Below are positions 1 to 5,080 of a DNA stretch of 6,057 nt, piece after piece. How positions within the stretch are numbered: position 1 is the first letter of the stretch; each line of letters opens with the position of its first letter. Origin of the DNA: an uncultured Clostridia bacterium (GTDB taxonomy: Bacteria > Bacillota > Clostridia > Christensenellales > Aristaeellaceae). Below the pieces are notes generated by a model, which was not told the origin of the DNA, searched no databases, and saw nothing but the letters and a program-made list of their open reading frames with translations. The DNA lies in contig CAJFUU010000169.1 of NCBI GenBank assembly GCA_904420265.1, positions 1-6,057 of the forward strand, in the 5' to 3' direction. Both the position numbers and the translations under genes were made by a program.

Positions 1-500
1 ATAAGCTGTACAAACAGCACCACGCCCACCACCCCGAAGGGATAGGCGATGGCGTAGCCGATGGCCGCCTGCGCGGCCAGGTCGCCCGCCGCCTCCTGCG
101 CCGCGGACAGGCCGGGCGTGCTGGTAAGCGCTCCGGTCATCAGGCCCACCATCAGTTCCGGCCGCACGCCGGAAACGGCGATGAACAGCGCGCAGGTGAG
201 CGCTCCGGTAAGAATAATGATAAAGCCCAATAAAATGTAACTTTTCGCGTTCTGCTTAAAATTGCGGAAGAACTTCGGGCCGGCGATGAAACCCACCGAG
301 GTCACAAACATTGCCAGGCCAATATTGCGAACCAGCGCGGGTATTTCGCAGCCGAAGTGGCCGAATACCAGCGCCACCAGCAGCACGCCCGCCGTACCCA
401 GTTCGATGCCCTTGATCTTGATCGCGCCGATCAGATAGCCGAGCGCGGCGATCAGAAACAGCGCCAGCAGTGGATTCAGACCCGATATAAATGCCTCCAT
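1..500 (-). CDS. AspT/YidE-type membrane transporter, N-terminal part (cut by window edge)
   Basis: This is the first 166 codons of an integral membrane carrier; the rest lies beyond the left edge. The start is the ATG at 500-498, preceded by AGGGGG (509-514) at 8-nt spacing and by a good promoter. The protein is strongly hydrophobic, with likely membrane segments near residues 10-27, 34-50, 56-75, 88-110, 117-135 and 144-166. The stretch GALTSTPGLSAAQ (residues 123-135) resembles the conserved G-x-x-T-x-TP-x-L-x-x-A motif of the AspT/YidE/YbjL family. Full-length members have about 530-560 residues and consist of two related membrane halves, so roughly 30% is visible. AspT itself exchanges aspartate for alanine, but most relatives have unknown substrates. 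The gene is divergent from a glutamate dehydrogenase, which hints at an acidic amino-acid substrate. That is inference only. The family call is fairly secure; the substrate is not. Confidence 0.82.
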   Translation of the reverse strand, partial: MEAFISGLNPLLALFLIAALGYLIGAIKIKGIELGTAGVLLVALVFGHFGCEIPALVRNIGLAMFVTSVGFIAGPKFFRNFKQNAKSYILLGFIIILTGALTCALFIAVSGVRPELMVGLMTGALTSTPGLSAAQEAAGDLAAQAAIGYAIAYPFGVVGVVLFVQL

Positions 501-535
501 AAAAATATCCCCCTGTTTGAAATTGTTACGCCCCT

Positions 536-564
536 ATTATAGTGGAACCGGGCGCACTTCGCAA
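536..564 (-). promoter_or_regulatory. Sigma-70/SigA-type promoter for the AspT-like gene
   Basis: Read on the minus strand, TTGCGA (564-559) and a perfect TATAAT (541-536) are separated by exactly 17 bp. Transcription would begin near 528, giving a leader of about 28 nt before the ATG at 500, with the AGGGGG ribosome binding site inside it. The -10 lies in a 14-bp string, CTATAATAGGGGCG (542-529), that recurs at the promoter of the Xre-AbrB regulator. Confidence 0.7.
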
Positions 565-598
565 GAGGGTGCGGCAAGAAAATCACGCGGATTGGCGC

Positions 599-632
599 AA
601 ATTATTCATGCAACTTAGAAAATGAATTTTTT
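599..632. promoter_or_regulatory. A+T-rich imperfect inverted repeat upstream of the glutamate dehydrogenase promoter
   Basis: AAATTATTCAT (599-609) and ATGAATTTTTT (622-632) are inverted copies that match at 9 of 11 positions, separated by 12 bp. The pair sits just upstream of the -35 at 646 in the shared divergent region. It could be an operator or a structured spacer. No known regulator motif was recognised. Confidence 0.3.
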
Positions 633-645
633 CTGCCAAAACCTA

Positions 646-674
646 TTGCAAAGCGACGGCGAATATGCTATACT
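646..674 (+). promoter_or_regulatory. SigA-type promoter for the glutamate dehydrogenase gene
   Basis: TTGCAA (646-651) and TATACT (669-674) are separated by exactly 17 bp. Transcription is expected to start near 681, giving a leader of about 78 nt. The upstream in-frame ATG at 684 would lie almost at the transcript's 5' end with no ribosome binding site, which supports the ATG at 759. Confidence 0.65.
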
Positions 675-758
675 GCAAGCGTCTTGGGGGTATTTCTTAA
701 CAAACATGGCAAATCAGCCCACGGCAGGCAATCTCGACCCAAACAAGGAGGATGCACC

Positions 759-2015
759 ATGCCCAGGAAACACAACCCCTATGAAAATTACAAAGCGGTG
801 CTGGACAAGGCCGCGGAACTGTTGGGACTTGCGCAAAACGACTATATTATTCTCAAGTATCCGGAGCGCACGTTGAAAGTTTCCCTGCCCATCCGTATGG
901 ACAACGGCGATGTGCGCGTGTTCGAGGGCTACCGCGTGCAGCACTCGTCCTCGCGCGGGCCGTGCAAAGGCGGCATACGCTACCATCAGGATGTGGACGA
1001 AGACGAAGTAAAGGCGCTGGCCGCATGGATGACGATGAAGTGCGCCGTGGTGAATATTCCCTACGGCGGCGCCAAGGGCGGCATCCAGGTGAATCCGCGC
1101 GAACTGAGCAAGGGCGAGTTGGAACGGCTGACGCGGCGCTTTGTTTCCATGATTTTGCCGCTGATCGGCCCGGAGCGCGACATTCCCGCTCCGGATGTAA
1201 ACACCACCCCGGAAATCATGGGCTGGATTATGGACACCTATTCCATGCAGAAGGGCTACGCCGTGCCGGGCGTGGTCACCGGCAAGCCCATCGAGGTGGG
1301 CGGCTCGCTGGGCCGCAGCGAGGCCACCGGCCGGGGCGTGACCATTTGCGCGCGGCTGTTGATGCAGAAGCTGGGCCGCACGCTGGAGGGCGCGCGCGTG
1401 GCGGTGCAGGGCATGGGCAACGTAGGCAGCGTCGCCGCGGCGCTTATGCACGGGGAAGGCGCCAAAATCGTGGCGATATCGGATGTGTCGGGCGGCATTT
1501 ACAGCGAAAAGGGCCTGCCCATCGACGAACTGCGTCCCCACTTTGCCGCGCGCCGCACGCTTGCGGAATTGCCGGACGGCGACTTTGTCCGCATCAGCAA
1601 CGAGGAACTGCTTACCTGCGATGTGGACATACTCGTTCCCGCGGCGCTGGAAAACACCATTTCCAAATCCAACGCGCCCAGCGTGCGAGCCAAATACATC
1701 GTGGAGGGCGCAAACGGCCCCATCACCCCGGCGGCGGACGACATACTCGACGCGCGCGGCGTCACCGTGGTGCCGGACATACTGGCCAACGCCGGCGGCG
1801 TTGTGGTCAGCTACTTCGAATGGGTGCAGAACCTGCAATCTTTCCGCTGGGAAGAGGACTATGTCAACGATATGCTGGAGCGCACCATGGCCCGCGCCTT
1901 CGAGGAAGTATGGGCGCTGGCGCAGGAAAAGAACGCCTCGCTGCGCATGGGCGCATATATGTCCGCCCTCAAGCGCGTGGTGGGCGCGAAAAAACTTCGG
2001 GGCATTTTCCCGTAA
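759..2015 (+). CDS. gdhA: NAD-type glutamate dehydrogenase (GLFV family)
   Basis: This complete 418-residue enzyme interconverts glutamate and 2-oxoglutarate plus ammonia in the cytoplasm. The start is the ATG at 759, with AGGAGG (747-752) at 6-nt spacing; an in-frame ATG at 684 lacks a ribosome binding site. The N-terminal substrate domain carries CKGGIRYH (K70) and K94. The family active-site signature IPYGGAKGGIQVNP spans residues 100-113, with catalytic K106, and APDVNT supplies D146. The C-terminal Rossmann domain has VQGMGNVGS (residues 216-224). It is followed by an acidic D242 in AISDVSGG, which resembles the NAD-using RocG/GudB enzymes. IVEGANGPITP and VPDILANAGGVVVSYFEW are further family blocks. 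The length matches the usual hexameric class of about 410-425 residues. The gene stands alone, divergent from an AspT-like carrier. NAD preference is inferred from the Rossmann motif and resemblance to RocG/GudB. RocG (catabolic) cannot be told from GudB-type roles here. Confidence 0.96.
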   Translation: MPRKHNPYENYKAVLDKAAELLGLAQNDYIILKYPERTLKVSLPIRMDNGDVRVFEGYRVQHSSSRGPCKGGIRYHQDVDEDEVKALAAWMTMKCAVVNIPYGGAKGGIQVNPRELSKGELERLTRRFVSMILPLIGPERDIPAPDVNTTPEIMGWIMDTYSMQKGYAVPGVVTGKPIEVGGSLGRSEATGRGVTICARLLMQKLGRTLEGARVAVQGMGNVGSVAAALMHGEGAKIVAISDVSGGIYSEKGLPIDELRPHFAARRTLAELPDGDFVRISNEELLTCDVDILVPAALENTISKSNAPSVRAKYIVEGANGPITPAADDILDARGVTVVPDILANAGGVVVSYFEWVQNLQSFRWEEDYVNDMLERTMARAFEEVWALAQEKNASLRMGAYMSALKRVVGAKKLRGIFP

Positions 2016-2040
2016 GCGAGAATAAAAAAGGAAGCGCGTA

Positions 2041-2065
2041 CCCCGTCCGCAGGTTGCGGGCAGGG
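2041..2065. repeat. G+C-rich hairpin downstream of gdhA (first of three related hairpins)
   Basis: CCCCGTCCGCA, loop GGT, then TGCGGGCAGGG form an 11-position stem with one mismatch and one G-U pair, 25 bp after the gdhA stop. It could end the gdhA transcript, but there is no T-run after it, so it is not a canonical intrinsic terminator. Related hairpins lie at 2269-2295 and 2959-2983. Confidence 0.7.
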
Positions 2066-2070
2066 CCAGG

Positions 2071-2096
2071 ATGTTGACAAAGTCAACAGACTGCCA
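2071..2096 (+). repeat. 26-bp block with palindromic core, exact copy at 6032-6057
   Basis: The 26 bases here are identical to the last 26 bases of the window. The core TGTTGACAAAGTCAACA is a 7-bp inverted repeat around AAA, followed by GACTGCCA. Each copy follows a G+C-rich hairpin by 4-5 bp. A partial relative, CAGACTGTCC, occurs on the minus strand at 2951-2942, also next to a G+C-rich hairpin. The second copy is cut by the window edge, so the true repeat is probably longer. Confidence 0.85.
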
Positions 2097-2268
2097 GAGG
2101 GATGAGAAAGCCTGCAAGCCTGGGAAGCAAATTTGCAGGCAAGGGAACTTACCTGAACGCAAGTGACTGCAGACTGCATGTGCAACTGACGCAGAAAGCA
2201 TAAATTGCCCCCGGGGTTCCTTCTTTTCCGGACAATTTTTGCGTTTGCAGGCTTTGCCAGCGCCCTGA
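2097..2268. other. Gene-free stretch between the 26-bp block and repeat copy A
   Basis: No credible gene is present. The stretch holds an 8-bp inverted repeat (GCCTGCAA at 2110-2117, TTGCAGGC at 2133-2140) and a short direct repeat, ACTGCAG then ACTGCAT (2164-2170, 2171-2177). It also has AAATTG and CAATTT arms (2191-2196, 2233-2238) around a C/G-rich middle. I recognise no known RNA family. It may be a diverged member of the flanking repeat family, but I could not align it convincingly with copies A or B. Confidence 0.45.
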
Positions 2269-2295
2269 CCCCCGTCCGCAGGTTGCGGGCGGGGG
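2269..2295. repeat. Perfect 12-bp G+C-rich hairpin with terminator-like tail
   Basis: CCCCCGTCCGCA, loop GGT and TGCGGGCGGGGG pair over 12 positions (one G-T pair in the plus sense), followed by CTTTTG. It resembles a plus-strand intrinsic terminator with a short T-run, but lies about 250 bp after gdhA. It is nearly the same sequence as 2041-2065, and it occupies the end of repeat copy A, where copy B carries an unrelated hairpin (6000-6027). Confidence 0.7.
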
Positions 2296-2412
2296 CTTTT
2301 GCTTGTCAAAAAAGCGTTTCTGACAAACTGGCGGACGGGGGAGCATCTCCCCCGCCAGGCGCCGCGCCTCAACTTTTCAATGTTGAGCCGTGCAGTTTCC
2401 CCTTGGGTGAAA

Positions 2413-2671
2413 CCGCAGAAACCTGTGGATTCTGCGCAGGCTGTCAAGAAGCAGCAAAACTGCCTTTTCAGGAAGCGCTACCTGACGAAAGGCCTTCGGT
2501 TTCTTGCGAAATTGCCGGCCTTTTGTCATGGGAAACGTCGTTTGGGGGCCATATCCCCGACAATGACAGATTCTCTTTTGTGCATTCTTGCAGTTGCGCC
2601 ACAAACTTTGCATGGCGTTTCCTGCCGGCAGGTTTTTGGACAAACTGCCGCAGAATCCTGTGGATTTTGCG
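2413..2671. repeat. 24-bp direct repeats flanking a 212-bp segment inside copy A
   Basis: Positions 2413-2436 and 2648-2671 agree at 22 of 24 bases. Each is itself a hairpin: 10-bp arms CGCAGAA(A/T)CC and GGATT(C/T)TGCG around TGT. Copy B has one such hairpin (5863-5885) and nothing matching the 212 bp between. The segment was therefore either inserted in A or deleted in B by recombination between the repeats. It contains further inverted repeats: TGTCAT/ATGACA (2524-2529, 2563-2568), CGCCA/TGGCG (2597-2601, 2613-2617) and the perfect 12-bp palindrome CCTGCCGGCAGG (2621-2632). No gene was seen in it. Confidence 0.75.
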
Positions 2672-2689
2672 TCTCCGGCCGCCCTCTCC

Positions 2690-2728
2690 AATTTTCGCTC
2701 GCGCCGCTTTACGGCACAAGCGAAAATT
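2690..2728. repeat. Long hairpin present in copy A but missing from copy B
   Basis: AATTTTCGCT (2690-2699) and AGCGAAAATT (2719-2728) are perfect 10-bp inverted arms; inside them GCCG (2703-2706) can pair with CGGC (2712-2715). The corresponding place in copy B (about 5836-5855) keeps only a short AAAATTGGAAAT run, so a whole hairpin has been gained or lost. Confidence 0.65.
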
Positions 2729-2853
2729 TCAAGGAAGCGATTTTTACTCTGGGAAATGGGAGTTTTTCGACGCAAAAATCGCCCCGTCCCCGCCGTACAC
2801 GAAGCGATTTCGCCGGTTTTCCAAATCGGCCAAATCGGCCGGCTTTCGTCGGC

Positions 2854-2876
2854 TTGAAACCCTGGAGGGTTTTCAA
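2854..2876. repeat. Hairpin 2 of copy A (counterpart of 5747-5770)
   Basis: TTGAAACCCT, GG, AGGGTTTTCAA form a stem with one bulged base. Copy B has CTTGAAAACCT, TC, AGGTTTTCAAG in the same place. The loop-proximal pairs differ (CCCT/AGGG against ACCT/AGGT) but the stem is kept. Just upstream, CCAAATCGG is repeated in tandem twice (2821-2838) and is absent from copy B. Confidence 0.65.
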
Positions 2877-2897
2877 CCTGCCGCCAGGGACGATTAT

Positions 2898-2927
2898 AGC
2901 GCGAAAGGGCCTCGGCCCCCTCGCGCT
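2898..2927 (-). repeat. Hairpin 1 of copy A (counterpart of 5697-5726)
   Basis: On the minus strand the 30-nt element has outer arms AGCGCGA and TCGCGCT, continuing as GGGGGC and GCCCTT around CGAG, for about 13 pairs including two G-T wobbles. The plus-strand reading breaks these wobbles into mismatches, which favours the minus sense for this hairpin. Copy B keeps the outer arms and exact 30-nt length with a different interior. Confidence 0.7.
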
Positions 2928-2958
2928 CTCCCATGGGTTTTGGACAGTCTGATACCCC

Positions 2959-2983
2959 TCCCGTTCGCAGGCTGCGGGTGGGG
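2959..2983. repeat. G+C-rich hairpin after the ABC permease gene (third of the set)
   Basis: TCCCGTTCGCA, loop GGC, TGCGGGTGGGG pair over 11 positions in the plus sense, with several G-T pairs. It starts only 4 bp past the permease stop on the minus strand, where a terminator for the ABC operon would be expected. However, the minus-sense stem is imperfect and has no T-run. Sequence and loop place it in the same family as 2041-2065 and 2269-2295. Confidence 0.6.
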
Positions 2984-2987
2984 CTTG

Positions 2988-3626
2988 TCATAAATCAACC
3001 TTTTCAAAGCGGCGGACGCCGGTTTTGTACGCCAGCGGCAGCAGCGCCGCGTAGCAGGCCATGCCAGACAGCAAAACAGGAACCTGGCGGCGCAGGTTTT
3101 CCGGCGAAGCGTTGTCCAGCCATTGCAGGGCGGGAATGTGCGCAGCGCTTTCCGCCGCCGCCATCACCGCCGCCAGCGGCAGCGCCGCGAGCAGGAACGC
3201 CTTGCCCGCCTTATAGCCGCTCTTGAAATAGGCAGCGAAAAACACGAGGTCAAACGCGGCGTAGGCCGCCAGTGCCAGGCCGTACCAGGCCGGCGTGGCA
3301 TCCAGTCCCACCGGATTGTCCGCCACGCCCAACGCCTGCCGCAGAAGGACAAAGGGCAGGGAAAAAAGAAGCTGGAAAAGCTGGAGAAAGACGGTCAAAA
3401 GCCACTTCCCACGCACGCTGTCTCGCCGGGATACGGGCAGCAGGGCGGTGTACCACAGATCGTTCGTCTCCCGCGCATTGACAAACGTGAGATACGGCGC
3501 GAGGCAACCGAATAAAAAAATTGCCGAATATGGATAGGCAGGCACGATTACCAGGCATCCCAGCAGCGCAAACACCAGCGAGGAAGGATGCGCGGTCAGG
3601 GCCAGTTCCTTATAAAGCAGCTTCAT
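2988..3626 (-). CDS. ABC-2 type permease (ABC2_membrane_5-like)
   Basis: This 212-residue membrane protein is the likely transmembrane subunit partnering the ATPase encoded just upstream. Hydrophobic segments lie near residues 16-31, 33-50, 76-97, 113-135, 142-160 and 183-201, consistent with six helices. The stretch NDLWYTALLPVSRRDSVRGK (residues 55-74) matches the hallmark 'ND-x-W-x-x-LP-x-SR-x-x-V-x-GK' region of small ABC-2 permeases of this family. Length is typical (about 200-215). The ATG at 3626 lies 17 nt inside the end of the ATPase gene, with GAGGCGG just before it, so translation is probably coupled. The substrate is unknown; related modules export peptides or lipid-active compounds. 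It is the last gene of the operon, and its stop lies at the edge of repeat copy A. Confidence 0.85.
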   Translation of the reverse strand: MKLLYKELALTAHPSSLVFALLGCLVIVPAYPYSAIFLFGCLAPYLTFVNARETNDLWYTALLPVSRRDSVRGKWLLTVFLQLFQLLFSLPFVLLRQALGVADNPVGLDATPAWYGLALAAYAAFDLVFFAAYFKSGYKAGKAFLLAALPLAAVMAAAESAAHIPALQWLDNASPENLRRQVPVLLSGMACYAALLPLAYKTGVRRFEKVDL

Positions 3627-4368
3627 CCGCCTCTCTCCCTTCTGTGCGCAACATGATTTCCTCCAGCGTCAGGTTCCCGGTCTCCCCGGGCGTTTTCAGA
3701 TGGTCGAAGGAGCGCAGGAACGTTTCTCTGTCCGCGCTTTGCAAAACCCGGCCATCCCGGATATAGGTAATATCATCGGCGCAACGCTCCAGGTCCGAGG
3801 TAATGTGGGTGGAAAAGAGCACTGCGCGCCGCCCATCGCGCACAATACGGCGGAAGATGCGCAGAATTTCCTCGCGGGAAACCGGATCCAGGCCCGATGT
3901 CGGCTCGTCGAGTATGTAAATGAGCGCGTCATGCGAAAGCGCCAGCGCCAGCAGATACTTGACCTTCATGCCCTCCGAAAGCGTGCGGAAGGGCTTGCTT
4001 TCGTCCAGCGCAAACCTGCGCAGGTAGCCTTCGTAGGCCTGTTGATCCCAGTTCGGGTAAAACCTGCAGGTAACGGCGGTGATGGTCCGCAGGCGCTTGA
4101 GAGGGTAAAAATCGACGCCGCCAAAAACTACGCCAACGCGTTGTTTGCATTTTCGTTCATTGCCGAAAAAATCCTCGCCCAGCATGGAGACGCTGCCGGC
4201 GTCGGGCCGCGCCATGTTTAAAACGGCCTTGAGCGTGGTGCTCTTGCCCGCGCCGTTTTTGCCAATCAGGCCCATAATGCGTCCGGGGCGCAGGGCAAAG
4301 GATACGTCGCGCAGGGCAAACCCGGCATAACGCTTGCAAAGGCCCTTCGCTTCCAGCAAGGCGGTCAT
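3610..4368 (-). CDS. ABC transporter ATP-binding protein (YtrB/BcrA-like)
   Basis: This 252-residue cytoplasmic ATPase powers the membrane subunit encoded next to it. Walker A is GKNGAGKST (residues 36-44, K42). The signature is LSEGM (130-134) in place of LSGGQ, Walker B is LIYILDE (149-155, catalytic E155), the D-loop follows at SGLD, and the switch histidine is H188 in FSTHI. The FYPNWD motif (103-108) is characteristic of the YtrB/PmtA-like branch. In the expected Q-loop region, VGVVFGGVDFYP (78-89) has no glutamine, as in relatives with relaxed Q-loops. The start is the ATG at 4368 with GGAGGAGG just upstream, and it overlaps the regulator's stop as ATGA, a sign of translational coupling. 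Export is likelier than import because there is no binding protein. Substrate unknown. Confidence 0.93.
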   Translation of the reverse strand: MTALLEAKGLCKRYAGFALRDVSFALRPGRIMGLIGKNGAGKSTTLKAVLNMARPDAGSVSMLGEDFFGNERKCKQRVGVVFGGVDFYPLKRLRTITAVTCRFYPNWDQQAYEGYLRRFALDESKPFRTLSEGMKVKYLLALALSHDALIYILDEPTSGLDPVSREEILRIFRRIVRDGRRAVLFSTHITSDLERCADDITYIRDGRVLQSADRETFLRSFDHLKTPGETGNLTLEEIMLRTEGREADEAAL

Positions 4369-4832
4369 GCGTCCTCCTCCGCGCCGGTATGCAGCGCGCC
4401 GCGCAGAAAGGCAAGGTTGCGCAGTATGGCGTCGCCGGGAATGAGCGCGATGCCCGCGCTTTCGGGGTTTTCGTCGCCCAGGGCCACCAGAAGGTCCCCG
4501 GGGTTGATGGAAAACAACTCGCGCGCCTTTTTGGGCAGCACCACCTGCCCGCGCTCGCCTACGCGCACTGTGCCAAACAGATGTTTTCCCCGCGGCGGAA
4601 TGGGCATGCGCTCGGCCTGCGGGTCAAAATGCAAAAGGTCGTCCAGGGAAACGTCATACAGCGCCGCCAGCGCGTCGCAGTTAAGAATGTCGGGCAACGT
4701 CTCTCCGGTTTCCCACTTTGCCACCGCCTGCCTGGAAACGCCGATTTTTTCCGCCACCTCTTCCTGGGAATACTTGTGCCGCCTGCGCAACTCGGTCAGA
4801 TTCTGAGAAATATGATTGGTTGGAGTTTTCAT
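4365..4832 (-). CDS. Transcriptional regulator: Xre HTH domain fused to AbrB/SpoVT domain
   Basis: This 155-residue protein joins two DNA-binding modules. Residues 8-66 form an Xre-type helix-turn-helix: NLTELRRRHKYSQEEVAEKI, then recognition helix SRQAVAKWETG (33-43). Residues about 83-125 match a swapped-hairpin AbrB/SpoVT/MazE domain (GTVRVGERGQVVLPKKAREL and INPGDLLVALGDE). The C-terminal 30 residues show no clear domain. The start is the ATG at 4832, with AGGAGG (4848-4843) at 10-nt spacing and a TATAAT promoter directly upstream, so the leader is very short. As first gene of the operon it most likely represses or senses for the ABC exporter, filling the place a GntR regulator holds in YtrA/PmtR modules. 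That role is inferred. It is not an antitoxin partner here: no toxin gene is adjacent. Confidence 0.88.
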   Translation of the reverse strand: MKTPTNHISQNLTELRRRHKYSQEEVAEKIGVSRQAVAKWETGETLPDILNCDALAALYDVSLDDLLHFDPQAERMPIPPRGKHLFGTVRVGERGQVVLPKKARELFSINPGDLLVALGDENPESAGIALIPGDAILRNLAFLRGALHTGAEEDA

Positions 4833-4855
4833 AAGTTTCCCGCCTCCTCGCCCCT

Positions 4856-4883
4856 ATTATAGCGCATCCCCGCCGTGTTTCCA
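4856..4883 (-). promoter_or_regulatory. Promoter of the regulator-ABC exporter operon
   Basis: On the minus strand a perfect TATAAT (4861-4856) stands 16 bp from a weak -35, TGGAAA (4883-4878). Transcription would begin near 4849, leaving a leader of only about 17 nt with the AGGAGG site at its very start. The weak -35 fits a promoter that needs, or is limited by, a regulator. The -10 is embedded in the same 14-bp string as at 529-542. Confidence 0.6.
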
Positions 4884-4916
4884 CCAACTGTGCATAACAG
4901 AAAATGTGCGTTTTGC

Positions 4917-4930
4917 TTGCGCCGGCGCAA
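4917..4930. promoter_or_regulatory. Perfect 14-bp palindrome, candidate operator
   Basis: TTGCGCCGGCGCAA is a perfect inverted repeat with no spacer. It lies in the divergent region between the Xre-AbrB regulator and the HdeD-like gene, about 35 bp upstream of the regulator's -35 and just upstream of the A+T-rich stretch before the HdeD-like gene. Its position makes it a plausible site for the adjacent dimeric regulator. No binding evidence exists in the sequence beyond symmetry. Confidence 0.4.
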
Positions 4931-4963
4931 CGCTTTGTTATGAACGAAAAATATTTATGAAAA

Positions 4964-4969
4964 TATAGT
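4964..4969 (+). promoter_or_regulatory. Possible -10 element for the HdeD-like gene
   Basis: TATAGT sits in an A+T-rich stretch (4935-4972) that contrasts with its G+C-rich surroundings. No good -35 lies at the usual distance: the best is TTATGA at 4938-4943, 20 bp away, which recurs at 4955-4960. The promoter could depend on an activator or an alternative sigma factor. Confidence 0.3.
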
Positions 4970-4990
4970 AAAACGACAGGAAATCAATGG

Positions 4991-5080
4991 ATGGACAGCG
5001 AAGTTATAAATTATTACCGAATGGAGGCGGAGGGATTGGGAAAACGTAAGACCATAAAGGAGCGTGTTTTTTATGCGTAG
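4991..5080 (+). CDS. Possible 29-residue leader peptide ORF
   Basis: An ATG at 4991 opens a 29-codon frame ending at TAG 5078-5080, overlapping the start of the HdeD-like gene by 8 nt. AGGA (4978-4981) precedes it at a usable distance of about 9 nt. The product starts MDSEVINYYRMEAEG, is charged and hydrophilic, and ends KERVFYA; it resembles no family I know. The overlap would allow translational coupling to the gene downstream. A frame of this length can also arise by chance, and a competing ATG at 4987 in another frame gives a glycine-rich 20-mer. Confidence 0.25.
   Translation: MDSEVINYYRMEAEGLGKRKTIKERVFYA

Larger units (their letters stand above)
2269..2983 (-). repeat. Intergenic hairpin-rich repeat, copy A (inverted relative to copy B)
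   Basis: Read on the minus strand, this region matches 5694-5994 in the same block order. Two hand-aligned blocks show the relation: 2930-2868 against 5694-5756 (54 of 63 identical, no gaps) and 2338-2303 against 5959-5994 (31 of 36 identical). Between them the copies share hairpins at 2854-2876, 2649-2671 or 2414-2436, 2368-2387, 2336-2354 and 2303-2326. Copy A is longer because it holds a 212-bp segment between direct repeats (2437-2648) and an extra hairpin (2690-2728). Several reading frames stay open here, but the translations look like shadows: no start with a ribosome binding site, and stem structure is conserved instead. Function unknown. Confidence 0.8.

Noticed and set aside
684..758. 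Upstream ATG extending glutamate dehydrogenase by 25 residues
   Set aside because: It lies a few bases from the predicted transcription start, has no ribosome binding site, and the extra residues are not family-like. The ATG at 759 follows AGGAGG.
2071..2268. 6S, SRP or other known small RNA gene
   Set aside because: I could not find the long rod-like pairing of 6S RNA, nor the conserved SRP loop, nor any other recognised motif.
714..2447. 577-codon minus-strand open frame opposite gdhA
   Set aside because: It is antisense to a complete, highly conserved enzyme and has no ribosome binding site. Its histidine/alanine-rich translation is what G+C-rich third positions produce on the opposite strand.
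2893..2898. TATAAT on the minus strand inside copy A
   Set aside because: No -35 stands at the right distance and copy B has CTTTCAT-like sequence there, so it looks like chance.
2041..2983. CRISPR array or insertion sequence as the source of the repeats
   Set aside because: Repeat spacing is irregular, units differ, and no cas or transposase gene, terminal repeat pair or target duplication is visible in the window.
2205..2993. Long overlapping open frames in the intergenic region (262 and 217 codons plus, 204 codons minus)
   Set aside because: They lie within the hairpin repeat, are open in several frames at once, lack ribosome binding sites and resemble no protein family. Partial matches to frames in copy B follow from the DNA repeat.
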